Positions 25,353 through 34,548 of a stretch of 64,000 nt of DNA are shown here, piece after piece. The notes beneath the pieces were generated by a model that ran no database searches, was not told the DNA's origin, and saw nothing but the letters and a program-made list of their open reading frames with translations. Position 1 is the stretch's first letter. The number at the start of each line of letters is the position of its first letter. Source of the stretch: Archangium lansingense (GTDB lineage: Bacteria > Myxococcota > Myxococcia > Myxococcales > Myxococcaceae). The position numbers and the translations under genes were made by a program. The stretch is from the NCBI RefSeq assembly GCF_026626635.1, contig NZ_JAPNKA010000001.1, positions 12,756,501 to 12,820,500 on the forward strand, in the 5' to 3' direction.

Positions 25353-26023
25353 GCCATCATCCGGACGTAGGCGTCGAGGGCGACGGCGGGGACGTCATCG
25401 ACGACGACTCGGCCAGCCTCGAAGACGAGCACGCGGTCGAAGTCGCGCAGCAGGTCCAGGTCGTGGGAGACGACGATGGCCGTCTGGGGCAGTTCGTGGA
25501 TGGCCTGGGCGAACCGGCGCTTGTTGCGCAGATCCAGCAGCGTGGTGGGCTCGTCGAAGACGATGTAGCGCGGCTCCATGACGAGCACGGAGGAGAGCGC
25601 GAGCAGCTGCTTCTGGCCGCCGCTGAGCAGGTGGGCCGGGTGGTGGCGGAAGTCCTCCAGGCCATAGCGGCGCAGGACGGCCGTGACACGCGCGGCGATG
25701 TCGGCCGACGGGAGCTTGAGGTTCTTCAGCCCGAAGGCGAGGTCCTCCTCGACGGTGGGGAGGACAATCTGGTTGTCGGGGTTCTGGAAGACGAAGCCCA
25801 CCTTGCGGCGGATGGCGCGGGCGTCCTTCCGGGTGTCGAGCCCCTCCACCAGCACCTGGCCTCGCTCGGGCACGAGCAGACCATTGAGCAGGCGCGCGAA
25901 GGTGCTCTTCCCGGAGCCATTACCGCCCACCACGGCGATGCGGCGCTCGGTGAGGGTGAGCTCGAGCCCCGCGAGGACGGGGCGCTCTCCGAAGTGGTGA
26001 CTGACGGCGTGGAGTTGAATCAT
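25349..26023 (-). CDS. bioM: ECF transporter ATP-binding subunit BioM
   Basis: 224 residues. Walker [11 protein letters not shown]-loop FVFQNPDNQ, signature LSGGQKQ, Walker B YIVFDEPT and switch His VVSHD are all present. It powers biotin import as a homodimer with BioN and BioY. Only one ATPase is encoded (no EcfA/EcfA' pair), which matches dedicated BioMNY systems. It heads the operon. No BirA operator could be recognised upstream; copies 4 and 5 of the palindromic repeat lie there. Confidence 0.92.
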   Translation of the reverse strand: MIQLHAVSHHFGERPVLAGLELTLTERRIAVVGGNGSGKSTFARLLNGLLVPERGQVLVEGLDTRKDARAIRRKVGFVFQNPDNQIVLPTVEEDLAFGLKNLKLPSADIAARVTAVLRRYGLEDFRHHPAHLLSGGQKQLLALSSVLVMEPRYIVFDEPTTLLDLRNKRRFAQAIHELPQTAIVVSHDLDLLRDFDRVLVFEAGRVVVDDVPAVALDAYVRMMA

Positions 26024-26076
26024 TCGCGACCGCTACGAGCGGGCGAATGTAGCGCCTTTCTGGCTCCGTGCATGTC

Positions 26077-26110
26077 CCCTCTCCCTCTGGGAGAGGGTTA
26101 GGGTGAGGGT
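26077..26110 (-). repeat. Dispersed palindromic repeat, copy 4 (reverse orientation)
   Basis: Reads ccctctccctctgggagaggg then ttagggtgagggt. It is the reverse complement of copy 5 (26168-26201) at all but two or three positions. The two copies face each other across 57 bp between bioM and ndh. Confidence 0.75.
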
Positions 26111-26167
26111 GTTCCATCCTCTGCGTGCATCTGCGTCACACAGAGAGCAACCCGGGCCCCCCTGTAG

Positions 26168-26201
26168 ACCCTCACCCCGGCCCTCTCCCAGAGGGAGAGG
26201 G
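26168..26201 (+). repeat. Dispersed palindromic repeat, copy 5
   Basis: Reads accctcaccccgg then hairpin arms ccctctccc and gggagaggg. With copy 4 it forms an inverted pair that could fold into one long stem. Its end is 7 nt from the ndh stop codon, so it may end the ndh transcript. Confidence 0.75.
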
Positions 26202-26208
26202 TCAAACA

Positions 26209-27567
26209 TCAGTGAACGAGGGAGGGCTCGTGCCGCTCCAGACCCGTGCCGGGCTCTCCGGCGCGCGCCTCGGAGCCCCCCGGTAGGGTCTCGGGTTGGA
26301 GGGGCGGGAGCCGGTTCGCATGCAGGCCAGTAATGAGGCGCACGTCCTGCCGCTTGGTGAGGTAGGTGTAGGCCCAGTCGAACATCACCGCCACCTTGTT
26401 GCGGAAGCCAATGAGGAAGGTGATGTGGATGCCGAGCCACATCAGCCAGGCGGGCTTACCACTCAGGCGGACCTTGTCGTAGAGCACGCCGATCGCCGAG
26501 CCGCGGCCGATGACGGCGAAGGAGCCCTTGTCGTGGTAGCGGAACGGCGCCACCAGACGGCCCGCGAGCCGCTGGCGGATGCTCTTCGCCACGTACCGGC
26601 CCATCTGCATGGCCGCCGGGGCGATGCCCGGCACCGGCTTGCCGTCCTGCACCACCGAGGCGAGGTCTCCAATCACGAAGACGTCCTCATGGCCGGGGAC
26701 GTTCAACCTGGGCGTCACCTTCACCCGGCCCGCCTTGTCGAGCGGCACCCCGAGCGTCCGGGCCACGGGGGAAGCGGCCACTCCGGCGCTCCAGAGCACC
26801 GTGCGCGCCTGGATGCGGGTGTCGCCCACCGTGACGCCCGAGTCGTCCACGCCGGTCACCAGGGTGCCGGTGCACACCTCCACGCCGAGCGTCTCCAAAT
26901 CCCTGCGCGCCTTCTCCGAGAGCTCCTCGGGATAGGTATTGAGCACCCGGGGGAGTCCCTCCAGGAGGAGGATGCGGGCCCGCGAAGTGTCGGCACGGCG
27001 GAAGTCCCGGGGCAGCACGTGCCGGGTCATGTACGCGAGCGCCCCCGCCAGCTCCACGCCCGTGGGCCCCGCGCCGATGATGACGAAGGTGAGCCAGTCG
27101 CGCTGGCGCTCGGGGTCCGTCTCGCGTTCGGCGGCCTCGAAGGCCAGCAGCACGCGCTCGCGGATGTCCCTCGCGTCGTCGATCGTCTTGAGCCCGGGGG
27201 CGAACCCGGCCCACTCCGGGTGGCCGAAGTACGAGTGCGTGGCGCCCATGGCGAGCACCAGCGTGTCATAGGGAATCTCCCCGCCATCGGAGACGACCAC
27301 GTTGCGCGCCAGGTCGACGGATTGGACCTCGGCGAGCAGCACGGTGGTGTTCCGGCTACGCAATATCCGGCGGATGGGCGCGGAGATGTCGCCCGGGCTG
27401 AGCACGGCGGTGGCCACCTGGTACAGCAGCGGCTGGAACAGGTGGTGGTTGTAGCGGTCGAGCACCGTCACATCCACGGGCGCGCGCTTGAGCTTGCGCG
27501 CGGCCTGGAGCCCCGCGAAGCCACCCCCCACGATGACCACGTGATGCCTTCCCCGGTGGTTTTCCAT
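26209..27567 (-). CDS. ndh: Type II NADH:quinone oxidoreductase
   Basis: 452 residues. The N-terminal FAD motif VVIVGGGFAGLQAARKL, the NADH-site motif FVIIGAGPTGVELAG and the FAD-closing FVIGDLASV are clear. A C-terminal membrane-binding amphipathic stretch (WLMWLGIHITFLIGFRNK) is typical of NDH-2. It oxidises NADH and reduces quinone at the inner face of the membrane without pumping protons. The ATG giving MENHRGRHHVV is chosen; the upstream in-frame extension is atypical. The last 35 residues are polar and unlike the family, probably disordered. Confidence 0.9.
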   Translation of the reverse strand: MENHRGRHHVVIVGGGFAGLQAARKLKRAPVDVTVLDRYNHHLFQPLLYQVATAVLSPGDISAPIRRILRSRNTTVLLAEVQSVDLARNVVVSDGGEIPYDTLVLAMGATHSYFGHPEWAGFAPGLKTIDDARDIRERVLLAFEAAERETDPERQRDWLTFVIIGAGPTGVELAGALAYMTRHVLPRDFRRADTSRARILLLEGLPRVLNTYPEELSEKARRDLETLGVEVCTGTLVTGVDDSGVTVGDTRIQARTVLWSAGVAASPVARTLGVPLDKAGRVKVTPRLNVPGHEDVFVIGDLASVVQDGKPVPGIAPAAMQMGRYVAKSIRQRLAGRLVAPFRYHDKGSFAVIGRGSAIGVLYDKVRLSGKPAWLMWLGIHITFLIGFRNKVAVMFDWAYTYLTKRQDVRLITGLHANRLPPLQPETLPGGSEARAGEPGTGLERHEPSLVH

Positions 27568-27766
27568 GGCGGAAAAGGTGAGGAGCCCGGGGGAAGTCGG
27601 CCACCATCCCCGGAGAACAGTCCTTCTGCCGGGTGCGGCCGCCTGCTCGCTCGCCAACAGGACCAGGGGCCAACCCCGTGCACGGAAGCCTGCCCTCACG
27701 GCATCCTCTCCTCGTCTTTACCCGCGAGACGGACCCCAGAGGTCCCTCGCGGCAAGGGGGGCTTTC

Positions 27767-28813
27767 ATGCCGGAGCCACGAGACGGGTCTCCTCTAGCTT
27801 CGACACCCTCGCGAGCAGGTACGCCCGCCTCCTTCTGGCGGGATGCCGGTACGGCGTTCGCGCTCGCCTTCCGCTCGCCACTCGCCATCTTCATCTTCTA
27901 TGGCCTGGCCTTCGTGAGCTCGTTCATCCTCATGCACGGTACCGAGCTCCAGGCCCTGGCCTATCTGCACGCACGCAAGGCCAACCTCTGGCGTGTGCTC
28001 ACCGCATTCGCGCCCACCACCTGGGTAACCATCCTCGTCATCGTGCTCAGTGATTGGCAGAGGAACCGCTCAGCCTGGCCCCACACGCGGAAAGGGAGGA
28101 TGACGGTCGCGCTCTGCGTCGTCCTCGGCCTTCCCTTCGTCCTGCTGCCCATCCTGGCCCAGTACATCGTCTGGAAGGAGGAGCCGCTCGTGCGTGCGGC
28201 CTTCTCGAGCGCGCTGCCAGCTGCCTCCCCCGCGAAGTCCTTCATCCTCAACCTGGCCGGGGTGACGAGCGGAGCCCTCGTGGCCTCTGGCATCCTGGGC
28301 GTCCACATCCAGCTTCTCGAGCGCCTGCCGCAGCTCCGCCGCCGCGCAGAGCAACACGAGGCAGACGGGCTCGACGAAGACGTGCGGTGGTATCAACAGC
28401 ACCGGGCTCGGTTGAGCGGGTTCCTGACCCTCTCAGGCCTCCTCATGGGAACCTCCATCCTGAGCGTGAGCGCCATCCGCCACCTGCTCAACGAGGCCCT
28501 CTCCACATCATCCCTGACGCTCCCGACGGCACCCATCCTCGGCTATGGCCTGTATTATACGGGGCTGATCGCCAGCATGTACCTGCCGGCCTCGAAAGCC
28601 CTGAAGGACGCGGGCCAGACGATCGCGGAGCGGCTCGTCCGGCAACCCCTCGAGGCCCACGTCACCTGGAAGCAGCGAAACGAGGAGCAGGAGGCGGCCC
28701 AAACCTGGCTCGGTCTGCGAGGCTCCGCGCTCCAGGACTTCCAGCAAGCGCTCTCCGTCCTGACGCCCCTGCTCGCGAGCTTCTCTGGCCTGATTCTCGG
28801 CCCGACCGGGTAG
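27767..28813 (+). CDS. Polytopic membrane protein of unknown function
   Basis: 348 residues. Hydrophobic segments are seen at about 33-53 (SPLAIFIFYGLAFVSSFILM), 79-95, 108-130 (ALCVVLGLPFVLLPIL), 155-180, 225-245 and 265-285. A charged helical loop (about 185-220) lies in the middle. No catalytic motif recognised. The ATG is preceded by aaggggggctttc. It converges on the M24 peptidase gene with 15 nt between the stops. The 199 bp upstream to ndh contain no other gene. Confidence 0.65.
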   Translation: MPEPRDGSPLASTPSRAGTPASFWRDAGTAFALAFRSPLAIFIFYGLAFVSSFILMHGTELQALAYLHARKANLWRVLTAFAPTTWVTILVIVLSDWQRNRSAWPHTRKGRMTVALCVVLGLPFVLLPILAQYIVWKEEPLVRAAFSSALPAASPAKSFILNLAGVTSGALVASGILGVHIQLLERLPQLRRRAEQHEADGLDEDVRWYQQHRARLSGFLTLSGLLMGTSILSVSAIRHLLNEALSTSSLTLPTAPILGYGLYYTGLIASMYLPASKALKDAGQTIAERLVRQPLEAHVTWKQRNEEQEAAQTWLGLRGSALQDFQQALSVLTPLLASFSGLILGPTG

Positions 28814-28828
28814 CCGCCCGCGGACGCC

Positions 28829-30220
28829 CTACCGGACCAGGTGGAACGCCGTCTGCCGCTGGAAGGCCCAGCGCACCTTGCCGCTCGCGTCGACGATGAC
28901 GTCCTCCTCCTGCGCCGAGCGCACCCGCTGCCCGCCCCACTCCGCCACCGGGCTCGTCGCCTGCAGCTCGATGGAGAACCACTGGTTCGGAATCACCTTG
29001 TGGTCGCCGTTGCCCGGCACGCCCTCCTGCCGATCCCACAGGCCGATCATCGGCCCCGCCCCGTGCCCGTTCAGCCCGATGGGGTGCGAGTACACCGTCC
29101 CATCAATCCCCGCGGCCTTCATCCGCTCCCGCGAGGCCTTGAGAATCTCATTGCCCGAGCGTCCCGGACGCAGCTCCTCGAAGACGATGTCCTGCAGCCG
29201 GTTGGAGTTCGCCAGCGCCGCCTTCAACCCCGCGGGCACGTCCGTCTCGCCCTCGCGCAGCACGTAGCCCATGTGCTGCGTGTCCGTGTTCAACCGCAGC
29301 GCCGTCACCCCGAAGTCGCAGTGCAGCACGTCTCCGCGCTCGATGATGGGCTCCTCGCCCACCTCCGCCTCCGTCTTCCCCTGCCGCTGCACGCTCACCG
29401 ACGGCTGGAACCACGTCCCCAGCCCCAGGTCGTTCACCCGCTGGCGCATCCACCACACCACGTCGCTGGTGCGCGTCTTGCCCGGCGTAATCACCTGGCT
29501 GGAGAACCCCGTCTCGATGATGTTCCACGCCAGCTTCGTCAGGTCCTCGTAGAAGCGCTCCTCGTCCGCGCCACGCCAGGCGATGACGTCCACCGGCAGG
29601 CCCCCGGACGGCCTCAACCGCGCCGTCCACTCGGGCCCGAGCGCCTCCGTCATCCCCTCGTACTCGCCATGCGTCAGCCCGTCCGCGAAGGCGAACGTGC
29701 GCGACACGTTGATGCCGATGGCCTTCGGCTGGCGCTCCTCCAGCACCGTCTTCAGCACCTTCCACTGGTCCGGGCCCCACAGCTCGGCCTGCCGGGTGAC
29801 GCCACCACCGTCCACCTGAATCTGCGCCCGCCGCGCCTCGTACACGCCGCCCTGCGTCCCTCCGCCCAGCGCGAGCCGCTCCACACCCTTCTCCGGGCCC
29901 CGGTCGTGGAAGACGTAGATGGTGCGCCGCCGCGCCGCGAACGTGGTGGGCGCCACCAGCGCCGGGAACACGGGGTCCTCGTTGTACTCGCGCATCGGCA
30001 CCACCCACATCTCGATGCCGTACTGGCGCATCAACGCCGGGAGCGCCTTGTCCATGCGCTCGCGCAGCCAGGCCTGCTGCCGTGTGGCCTGCTCGCGCAG
30101 CGTGCCGAAGGGGCGCTCGGGGACAGCGGCCTCCGGCGCGCGGGCAACCGGAGCGGTGGTGGCACAGGCGGACGTGAAGAGGAACAGGGGGACGAGGAGA
30201 CGACTCCAGGTGTTCTTCAT
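28829..30220 (-). CDS. M24-family (aminopeptidase P-like) metallopeptidase lipoprotein
   Basis: 463 residues. A lipobox (LFLFTSAC) puts acylated Cys19 after a short signal. The N-terminal creatinase-like domain (about 40-230) is followed by the pita-bread domain. Visible metal ligands fit the D-D-H-E-E set: Asp in LHCDFGV, Asp in LNTDTQHMG, His in GLNGHGAGPM, Glu in FSIELQA and Glu in AQEEDVIV. Family members remove N-terminal residues before proline or act as prolidases. Export as a lipoprotein suggests use on external peptides. The kinase gene lies 37 nt upstream on the same strand and the two may be co-transcribed. Confidence 0.85.
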   Translation of the reverse strand: MKNTWSRLLVPLFLFTSACATTAPVARAPEAAVPERPFGTLREQATRQQAWLRERMDKALPALMRQYGIEMWVVPMREYNEDPVFPALVAPTTFAARRRTIYVFHDRGPEKGVERLALGGGTQGGVYEARRAQIQVDGGGVTRQAELWGPDQWKVLKTVLEERQPKAIGINVSRTFAFADGLTHGEYEGMTEALGPEWTARLRPSGGLPVDVIAWRGADEERFYEDLTKLAWNIIETGFSSQVITPGKTRTSDVVWWMRQRVNDLGLGTWFQPSVSVQRQGKTEAEVGEEPIIERGDVLHCDFGVTALRLNTDTQHMGYVLREGETDVPAGLKAALANSNRLQDIVFEELRPGRSGNEILKASRERMKAAGIDGTVYSHPIGLNGHGAGPMIGLWDRQEGVPGNGDHKVIPNQWFSIELQATSPVAEWGGQRVRSAQEEDVIVDASGKVRWAFQRQTAFHLVR

Positions 30221-30257
30221 GGCCGCGCAGCATCGCACGGACGGGCCTGGCCTGGGC

Positions 30258-31616
30258 TCAAGACGGGCTCCGGGTGGAGTCGCCCACCGGGAACTCCAGG
30301 CGCAGGCGCGCGCCCCCCTCCTCCCGGTTCTCGGCCCGCAGAGTGCCCCCGAACTGCTCCACCATCTCTCGCGACAGCGCCAGTCCCAGCCCCGTTCCCT
30401 TCTCCGGGCCCTTGGTCGTGAAGAAGGTCTCGAAGAGCCGGGACAGGACGTGTGGGGGAAAACCCGGGCCGTTGTCCTCCACCCGCAGGACAACCCGTGA
30501 GCCCTCCAACCCACCGAGGATGCGCACCTCGGAGCCCTCGCGGCCTCGAGCCTCCAGCGCATCCCCTGCGTTCACCAACAAGTTGAGCAGCACTTGCGCC
30601 AGCCTCCGGCGGACAGCGAGCACCGGGGGCAGCTCCGCCGGAATGTCCACCTCCAGCCGCGCCACGTGCTGGAGCCGCAGCCGGGCAATCCGGACCGCAT
30701 CGCTCACCACGTCCGCCAGCGCGCACTCGGTGGGCACCTCCGCGTCCATGCGCGAGAAGCCCCTCAAGTCTCCGATGATCTGCCGCACGCGCTCGACTCC
30801 GGTGCGCGTCTCGCGGAACACCTCCGCCAACTCCTCTCGGGAGGCCGCGCGCTGCTCCGACAGCACCTCGCGCTCCAGGAAGTCGAGGTTGGCGCCGATG
30901 AAGGCCACCGGGTTGTTGATCTCATGCATCACACTCGCCGCGAGCTGGCCGATGGTGGCCAGCTTCTCGGAGTGCGCCCGGCGGCGCTCGCTGATGGCGA
31001 GCGTCTCGAGGGCCTCGCGGCGCGCGCGCTCCAGCCGGCCCTCGTTCTCCGCCCGCTGGGCCTTGCGAAACTCGCTGGCCCCGTACGCGCCGACGACCGT
31101 CACCGTCACCACCATGCCGGCCCACAGCAGGGACTGGGTCACCGGATGGCCCGCCCCCCACAGCAGGCCCGCGGCGCCCGCGCTACACAGAGCACCCGAG
31201 AGCGTGGCCGACAGCGAGTCCTGCGGGTAGAGCAGACAGAGGACGAGGGGAATGCAGGGAAAGAGGTTGAAGTACACGCTCCCGCTGCCCCCCGTCACGA
31301 ACACCAGCGCGATGAAGCAGAGGCTGCCGGCCGTGCACTGAAAGGCCGTGTGCAGGCGCACCGACGGCGCGGAGTGCTCGTCCATCCACAGCGCGGAGAG
31401 GGCCACGGACAGGGCCCAGACGAGTCGGATGACGAACGTCCAGACGCCAGGTCCCACGGCGAGGACGTCCAACCCGTACTGGGACAGGAGCGCCGGGGCC
31501 AGCACGAGCAGCATCTTCCGGCGGGGGCCCCACCTGCCGAACGGCACTGCCCGAGGCCGCGCGGGCAACGGCCTGGCCTGCCGAACAGTGGAGGGCGGGA
31601 CGGGAGGCGGGCTCAT
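30258..31616 (-). CDS. Membrane sensor histidine kinase
   Basis: 452 residues. The N-terminal half has about six membrane helices (YGLDVLAVG, FVIRLVWALSVALSAL, LCFIALVFVTGG, LFPCIPLVLCLL, LSGALCSAGAAGLLW, LWAGMVVTVTVVG), so signal sensing is within or near the membrane. HisKA has the phospho-His in SVMHEINNP. HATPase_c has N box LLNLLVNAGDAL, G1 VEDNGPGFP, F box FETFFTTK and G2 GTGLGLAL. No response regulator gene is adjacent. It is of the same HEINNP subgroup as the hybrid kinase at 2-5.7 kb. Confidence 0.9.
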   Translation of the reverse strand: MSPPPVPPSTVRQARPLPARPRAVPFGRWGPRRKMLLVLAPALLSQYGLDVLAVGPGVWTFVIRLVWALSVALSALWMDEHSAPSVRLHTAFQCTAGSLCFIALVFVTGGSGSVYFNLFPCIPLVLCLLYPQDSLSATLSGALCSAGAAGLLWGAGHPVTQSLLWAGMVVTVTVVGAYGASEFRKAQRAENEGRLERARREALETLAISERRRAHSEKLATIGQLAASVMHEINNPVAFIGANLDFLEREVLSEQRAASREELAEVFRETRTGVERVRQIIGDLRGFSRMDAEVPTECALADVVSDAVRIARLRLQHVARLEVDIPAELPPVLAVRRRLAQVLLNLLVNAGDALEARGREGSEVRILGGLEGSRVVLRVEDNGPGFPPHVLSRLFETFFTTKGPEKGTGLGLALSREMVEQFGGTLRAENREEGGARLRLEFPVGDSTRSPS

Positions 31617-31722
31617 GGGCGGCTCTTCGGAGGGGAGACAACACCCTCCATGGTAGCCGGTTCCAGCCTCGCGGTCCGGGCGTCAGGCCACGGAAGCGGA
31701 GCATCAGCCCCGCTTCCGTGTC

Positions 31723-33462
31723 TCACCGCGTGGTGAAGACAAGGTCATCCACGTCGTCGAACACGCCACCGGGGCAGGGCTCGGCGCTGCCCGCGAAGCG
31801 GAACACTCCCCGCACCGCCTGCAACCGTCCCACCGGCAGGACGTACGTGGCCGTCAGCACCTGTGCCCCCGCCTTGCCTGGCGTGAGCGTCGCCAGGTAC
31901 GTCCACGCCGGGTTGCGCGCGTCCGCCGCGTAGTACAGGTCCAACCGGTTCGACTCCGACTCCTCGTACGCCCACACCGTGGCCTCCACCCGCACCGTCT
32001 TCCCCGGCGCCAGGTGTCCGCCCTCCACCGTCACCACCCGCAGCGCGTCGAGCGCCTCGTCGCGCTCGCGCGTGCCCCCTGCGCCGTCCTCGCACGAGCC
32101 CCACAGCGCGTTGGGCAGGTTCGGCTCCGGGCCGAGCAGCCCACGCCCCACCAGCAGCGTGCCCGAGCCACACTCCGCCCCGGCCTCGTCGCACCGGGGC
32201 GCCCGCAGCTGCGCGTCATACTCCGCCCGCACCACGCCGCAGCCCTCCTCGACACACGGCGGCTCCGCCGCGCACGGGCCGCACTCCAGCGTCCCGCCGC
32301 ACCCGTCTGGCACCACGCCGCACACCTGGCCCGCCGCCTCGCACGTCAGCGGCATGCACACGCCCGGGTCGTACCGCTCGCTCGTGGCCAGCGTGCCCAC
32401 CAGGTCATTGGTGCCACCCACCACCAGCACCGCGCCATCCTCCAGCCGCACCAGCCCCGCGCCCCGCCGCGCCGCCCCCAGCGCGGGCTCCGCGCTCCAC
32501 GTGTCCGCCGCCGGGTCGTAGCTCTCCACCGACGCGAGCGCGCCCGTCGTCACGTGGAAGCCTCCCGCCACCAGCACCCGCCCCTCGTGCGTCACCAGTG
32601 CCCCGTGCGCCTCGCGCGGAGTGCCCGGTGCCGCCGCCAGCTTCCACTCGCCCCGCACCGGCTCGTACAGCTCCGCCGTGGCCGCCGCGCGCGACGTGGT
32701 GCCGCCCACCACCAGCACCCGCCCGTCCGGCAGCAGCGTCACCGTGTGCCCCGAGCGATGCGTACCCGCCGCACCGCCCACCGCGCCCGCCTTCGTCCAA
32801 GTGCCGCTCGCGATGTCGTACAGCTCCGCCTGCAGCCCGCTCACGAAGAGCACCTGGCCGTTGCCCAGCACCACCCCCGTCTGCGCTCCCGCACGCGAGG
32901 ACGTCGGAGCCCCCGTGCGCGTCCACCGGCCGCTCATCGGCTCGAACAGCTCCGCCGAGCGCACCGGGTGCCGATCCACGTCGAAGCCGCCCGCCACCAG
33001 CACGCGCCCGTCCGGCAGCAACACCGCCGCGGGGTCGTTGCGCGCCTCGGCCATGTCCTGCACCGCCGTCCACCGGCCGGTGCTCGGGTCGTACACCTCC
33101 GCGCTCGCCAGCGCGCCGAAGGAGGCCGAGTACGTGCCGCCCACCACCAGCACGCGCCCGTCCGCCAGCCGCACCGCCGCGTGGTTGCGCCGCGCCGTGC
33201 GCATGGCCCCCGTGACGCGCCACTCGCCCGTCTCCGGCTCGTACACCTCGCTGCTCATCAGCGTGCGGCTGCCATCGTGCCCGCCCGCCGCCAGCACTCG
33301 CCCGTCCGCCAGCGCCACCAACGGCAGCAGCTTGCGCGGCGTGCTCAACTCCCTGTCCATCAGCCCCTGCGACAGCCCGTCGTCCGGCGGCGGCGCCGAG
33401 CTGCAGGAGAACACCAGCGTAAAGAGCGCCATCATGGCGCAGGACGTCGAAACCCTTTTCAT
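31723..33462 (-). CDS. Kelch-repeat lipoprotein
   Basis: 579 residues. The lipobox is LFTLVFSC (start MKRVSTSCAM; ATG at 33462). Residues about 45-380 consist of some seven kelch units, each with DGRVLVAGG, two aromatics and YDP.TG.W, forming a beta-propeller. A Cys-rich link (CMPLTCEAAGQVCG...CGPC...EEGCG) and a C-terminal beta domain (TVRVEATVWAYEES...DLYYAADA) follow. The same arrangement is common in surface-exposed myxobacterial proteins. It probably acts outside the cell in binding or adhesion; ligand unknown. Confidence 0.85.
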   Translation of the reverse strand: MKRVSTSCAMMALFTLVFSCSSAPPPDDGLSQGLMDRELSTPRKLLPLVALADGRVLAAGGHDGSRTLMSSEVYEPETGEWRVTGAMRTARRNHAAVRLADGRVLVVGGTYSASFGALASAEVYDPSTGRWTAVQDMAEARNDPAAVLLPDGRVLVAGGFDVDRHPVRSAELFEPMSGRWTRTGAPTSSRAGAQTGVVLGNGQVLFVSGLQAELYDIASGTWTKAGAVGGAAGTHRSGHTVTLLPDGRVLVVGGTTSRAAATAELYEPVRGEWKLAAAPGTPREAHGALVTHEGRVLVAGGFHVTTGALASVESYDPAADTWSAEPALGAARRGAGLVRLEDGAVLVVGGTNDLVGTLATSERYDPGVCMPLTCEAAGQVCGVVPDGCGGTLECGPCAAEPPCVEEGCGVVRAEYDAQLRAPRCDEAGAECGSGTLLVGRGLLGPEPNLPNALWGSCEDGAGGTRERDEALDALRVVTVEGGHLAPGKTVRVEATVWAYEESESNRLDLYYAADARNPAWTYLATLTPGKAGAQVLTATYVLPVGRLQAVRGVFRFAGSAEPCPGGVFDDVDDLVFTTR

Positions 33463-33579
33463 GACCCTTCCCACTCCGTTCCGAGAAGGACGGGTCTACA
33501 CTCCGGGTCTGACATCCCCGGCGCCGGATTCCTCCATGATTCCCAGGGGTTATCGTCCGCTGTATGACAGACCCGTCAG

Positions 33580-33605
33580 GTGGTGCGCGGCGCGTGCCGC
33601 ACCAC
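33580..33605 (-). terminator. Hairpin downstream of the PRC-barrel-like gene
   Basis: Arms gtggtgcgcggc and gccgcaccac pair with a 2-nt bulge around gcgt. It lies 23 nt after the stop of the 105-aa gene in its direction of transcription. A gtcatg motif occurs three times just beyond it. Confidence 0.45.
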
Positions 33606-33628
33606 GTCATGGGCCTGTCATGGCCGCG

Positions 33629-33946
33629 TCATGAGCCGGCGTGGGAGGCCTCCGCCTCCACCTCCACGAGGTTCACCGGCTCCGCGTCCATGCCCTCGTG
33701 GTGCCGCGGCGGCAGCGCCCCACCTTCATCGTCCTCCAGCTTCAACAGGTGCGGGGTGCGCTCCAGGTACAGCTCGCCATCGCGCGCGTAGCGCACATCC
33801 GAGAACTCGACGAGGAACTCGTCGCGCGACAGCCGGCGCGGCTCCAGCTCGAAGTGTGTCTCCCCCACCGCGCCCACGCGGCCCACCTTCCGCCCGTCCA
33901 TGTCGCGCACCACCATGCCCTCGCGTACGTCGTCCTGCACCACCAT
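33629..33946 (-). CDS. Small PRC-barrel/DUF2171-like protein
   Basis: 105 residues starting MVVQDDVREGMVVRDMDG. The repeated pattern V.DMDGRKVGRVGAV and later YLERTPHLLKL fits the beta-barrel of PRC/DUF2171 proteins, small soluble adaptors often linked to RNA or envelope stress. The ATG at 33946 has aaggagg 6 nt upstream; the in-frame Met 7 codons earlier is less well placed. It stands alone, divergent from the helical 65-aa gene. Confidence 0.7.
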   Translation of the reverse strand: MVVQDDVREGMVVRDMDGRKVGRVGAVGETHFELEPRRLSRDEFLVEFSDVRYARDGELYLERTPHLLKLEDDEGGALPPRHHEGMDAEPVNLVEVEAEASHAGS

Positions 33947-34167
33947 GGCGTCCTCCTTGGTGAGCACCCGGGCCCTCCCGCCCCGGAGCGCATCCCTTCT
34001 GTGTGGGGAACACCCGGCGCAACGGCAACCGCTGGCGGCTCGCAGGTGGGGCGGCCCTGGGGCCAGGGGCTGGCTCCTCTCCCCGGCGCACGTGCGAAGG
34101 TCAGGCCCGTGGGGCTCCCGCCGCGCACGGTGCCTAACGTTCCCCCGAGAGAGAGGAGGAGGCCGCC

Positions 34168-34365
34168 ATGCTCCTGGAACTGACTGCCGTCGAGGCCCGC
34201 GAGCTCAAGGAAGTCCTCGACTCGACCCTGCGCAAGCTGCTCGACGAGATTGCCCACGCCGACCACCGCGCCTACCGCGAGATGCTGCAAGCCCGCTACA
34301 GCCAACTCGAGCAGCTCACCCACCGGCTGGGCTCGTCCGTCGAGAGCGAACAGATCTACGCCTGA
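34168..34365 (+). CDS. Small helical protein (65 aa)
   Basis: The sequence MLLELTAVEARELKEVLDST and the rest are almost entirely helical with heptad-like Leu spacing (LRKLLDEI, LEQLTHRLG), suggesting a coiled-coil hairpin or a small dimer. Gagagaggaggaggccgcc before the ATG is an excellent ribosome site. No family name is assigned. There is no signal or membrane segment. Confidence 0.7.
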   Translation: MLLELTAVEARELKEVLDSTLRKLLDEIAHADHRAYREMLQARYSQLEQLTHRLGSSVESEQIYA

Positions 34366-34548
34366 GCCCGCTCTGGCCCGGGCGCTGAATCCTCTGGGCC
34401 GGGAACCGCTCCCATGAGGCGAGAAAACACGAGCCCCATGGAATGGACGAGGCGGTCCACCCGCCTCGCGTGAAACGTGCGCACGTCCGGGACGTCCGGC
34501 ATGCTGGAAGGCGTGCCGGGAACCCCAGAGACCCGCGGAGACACGCAC

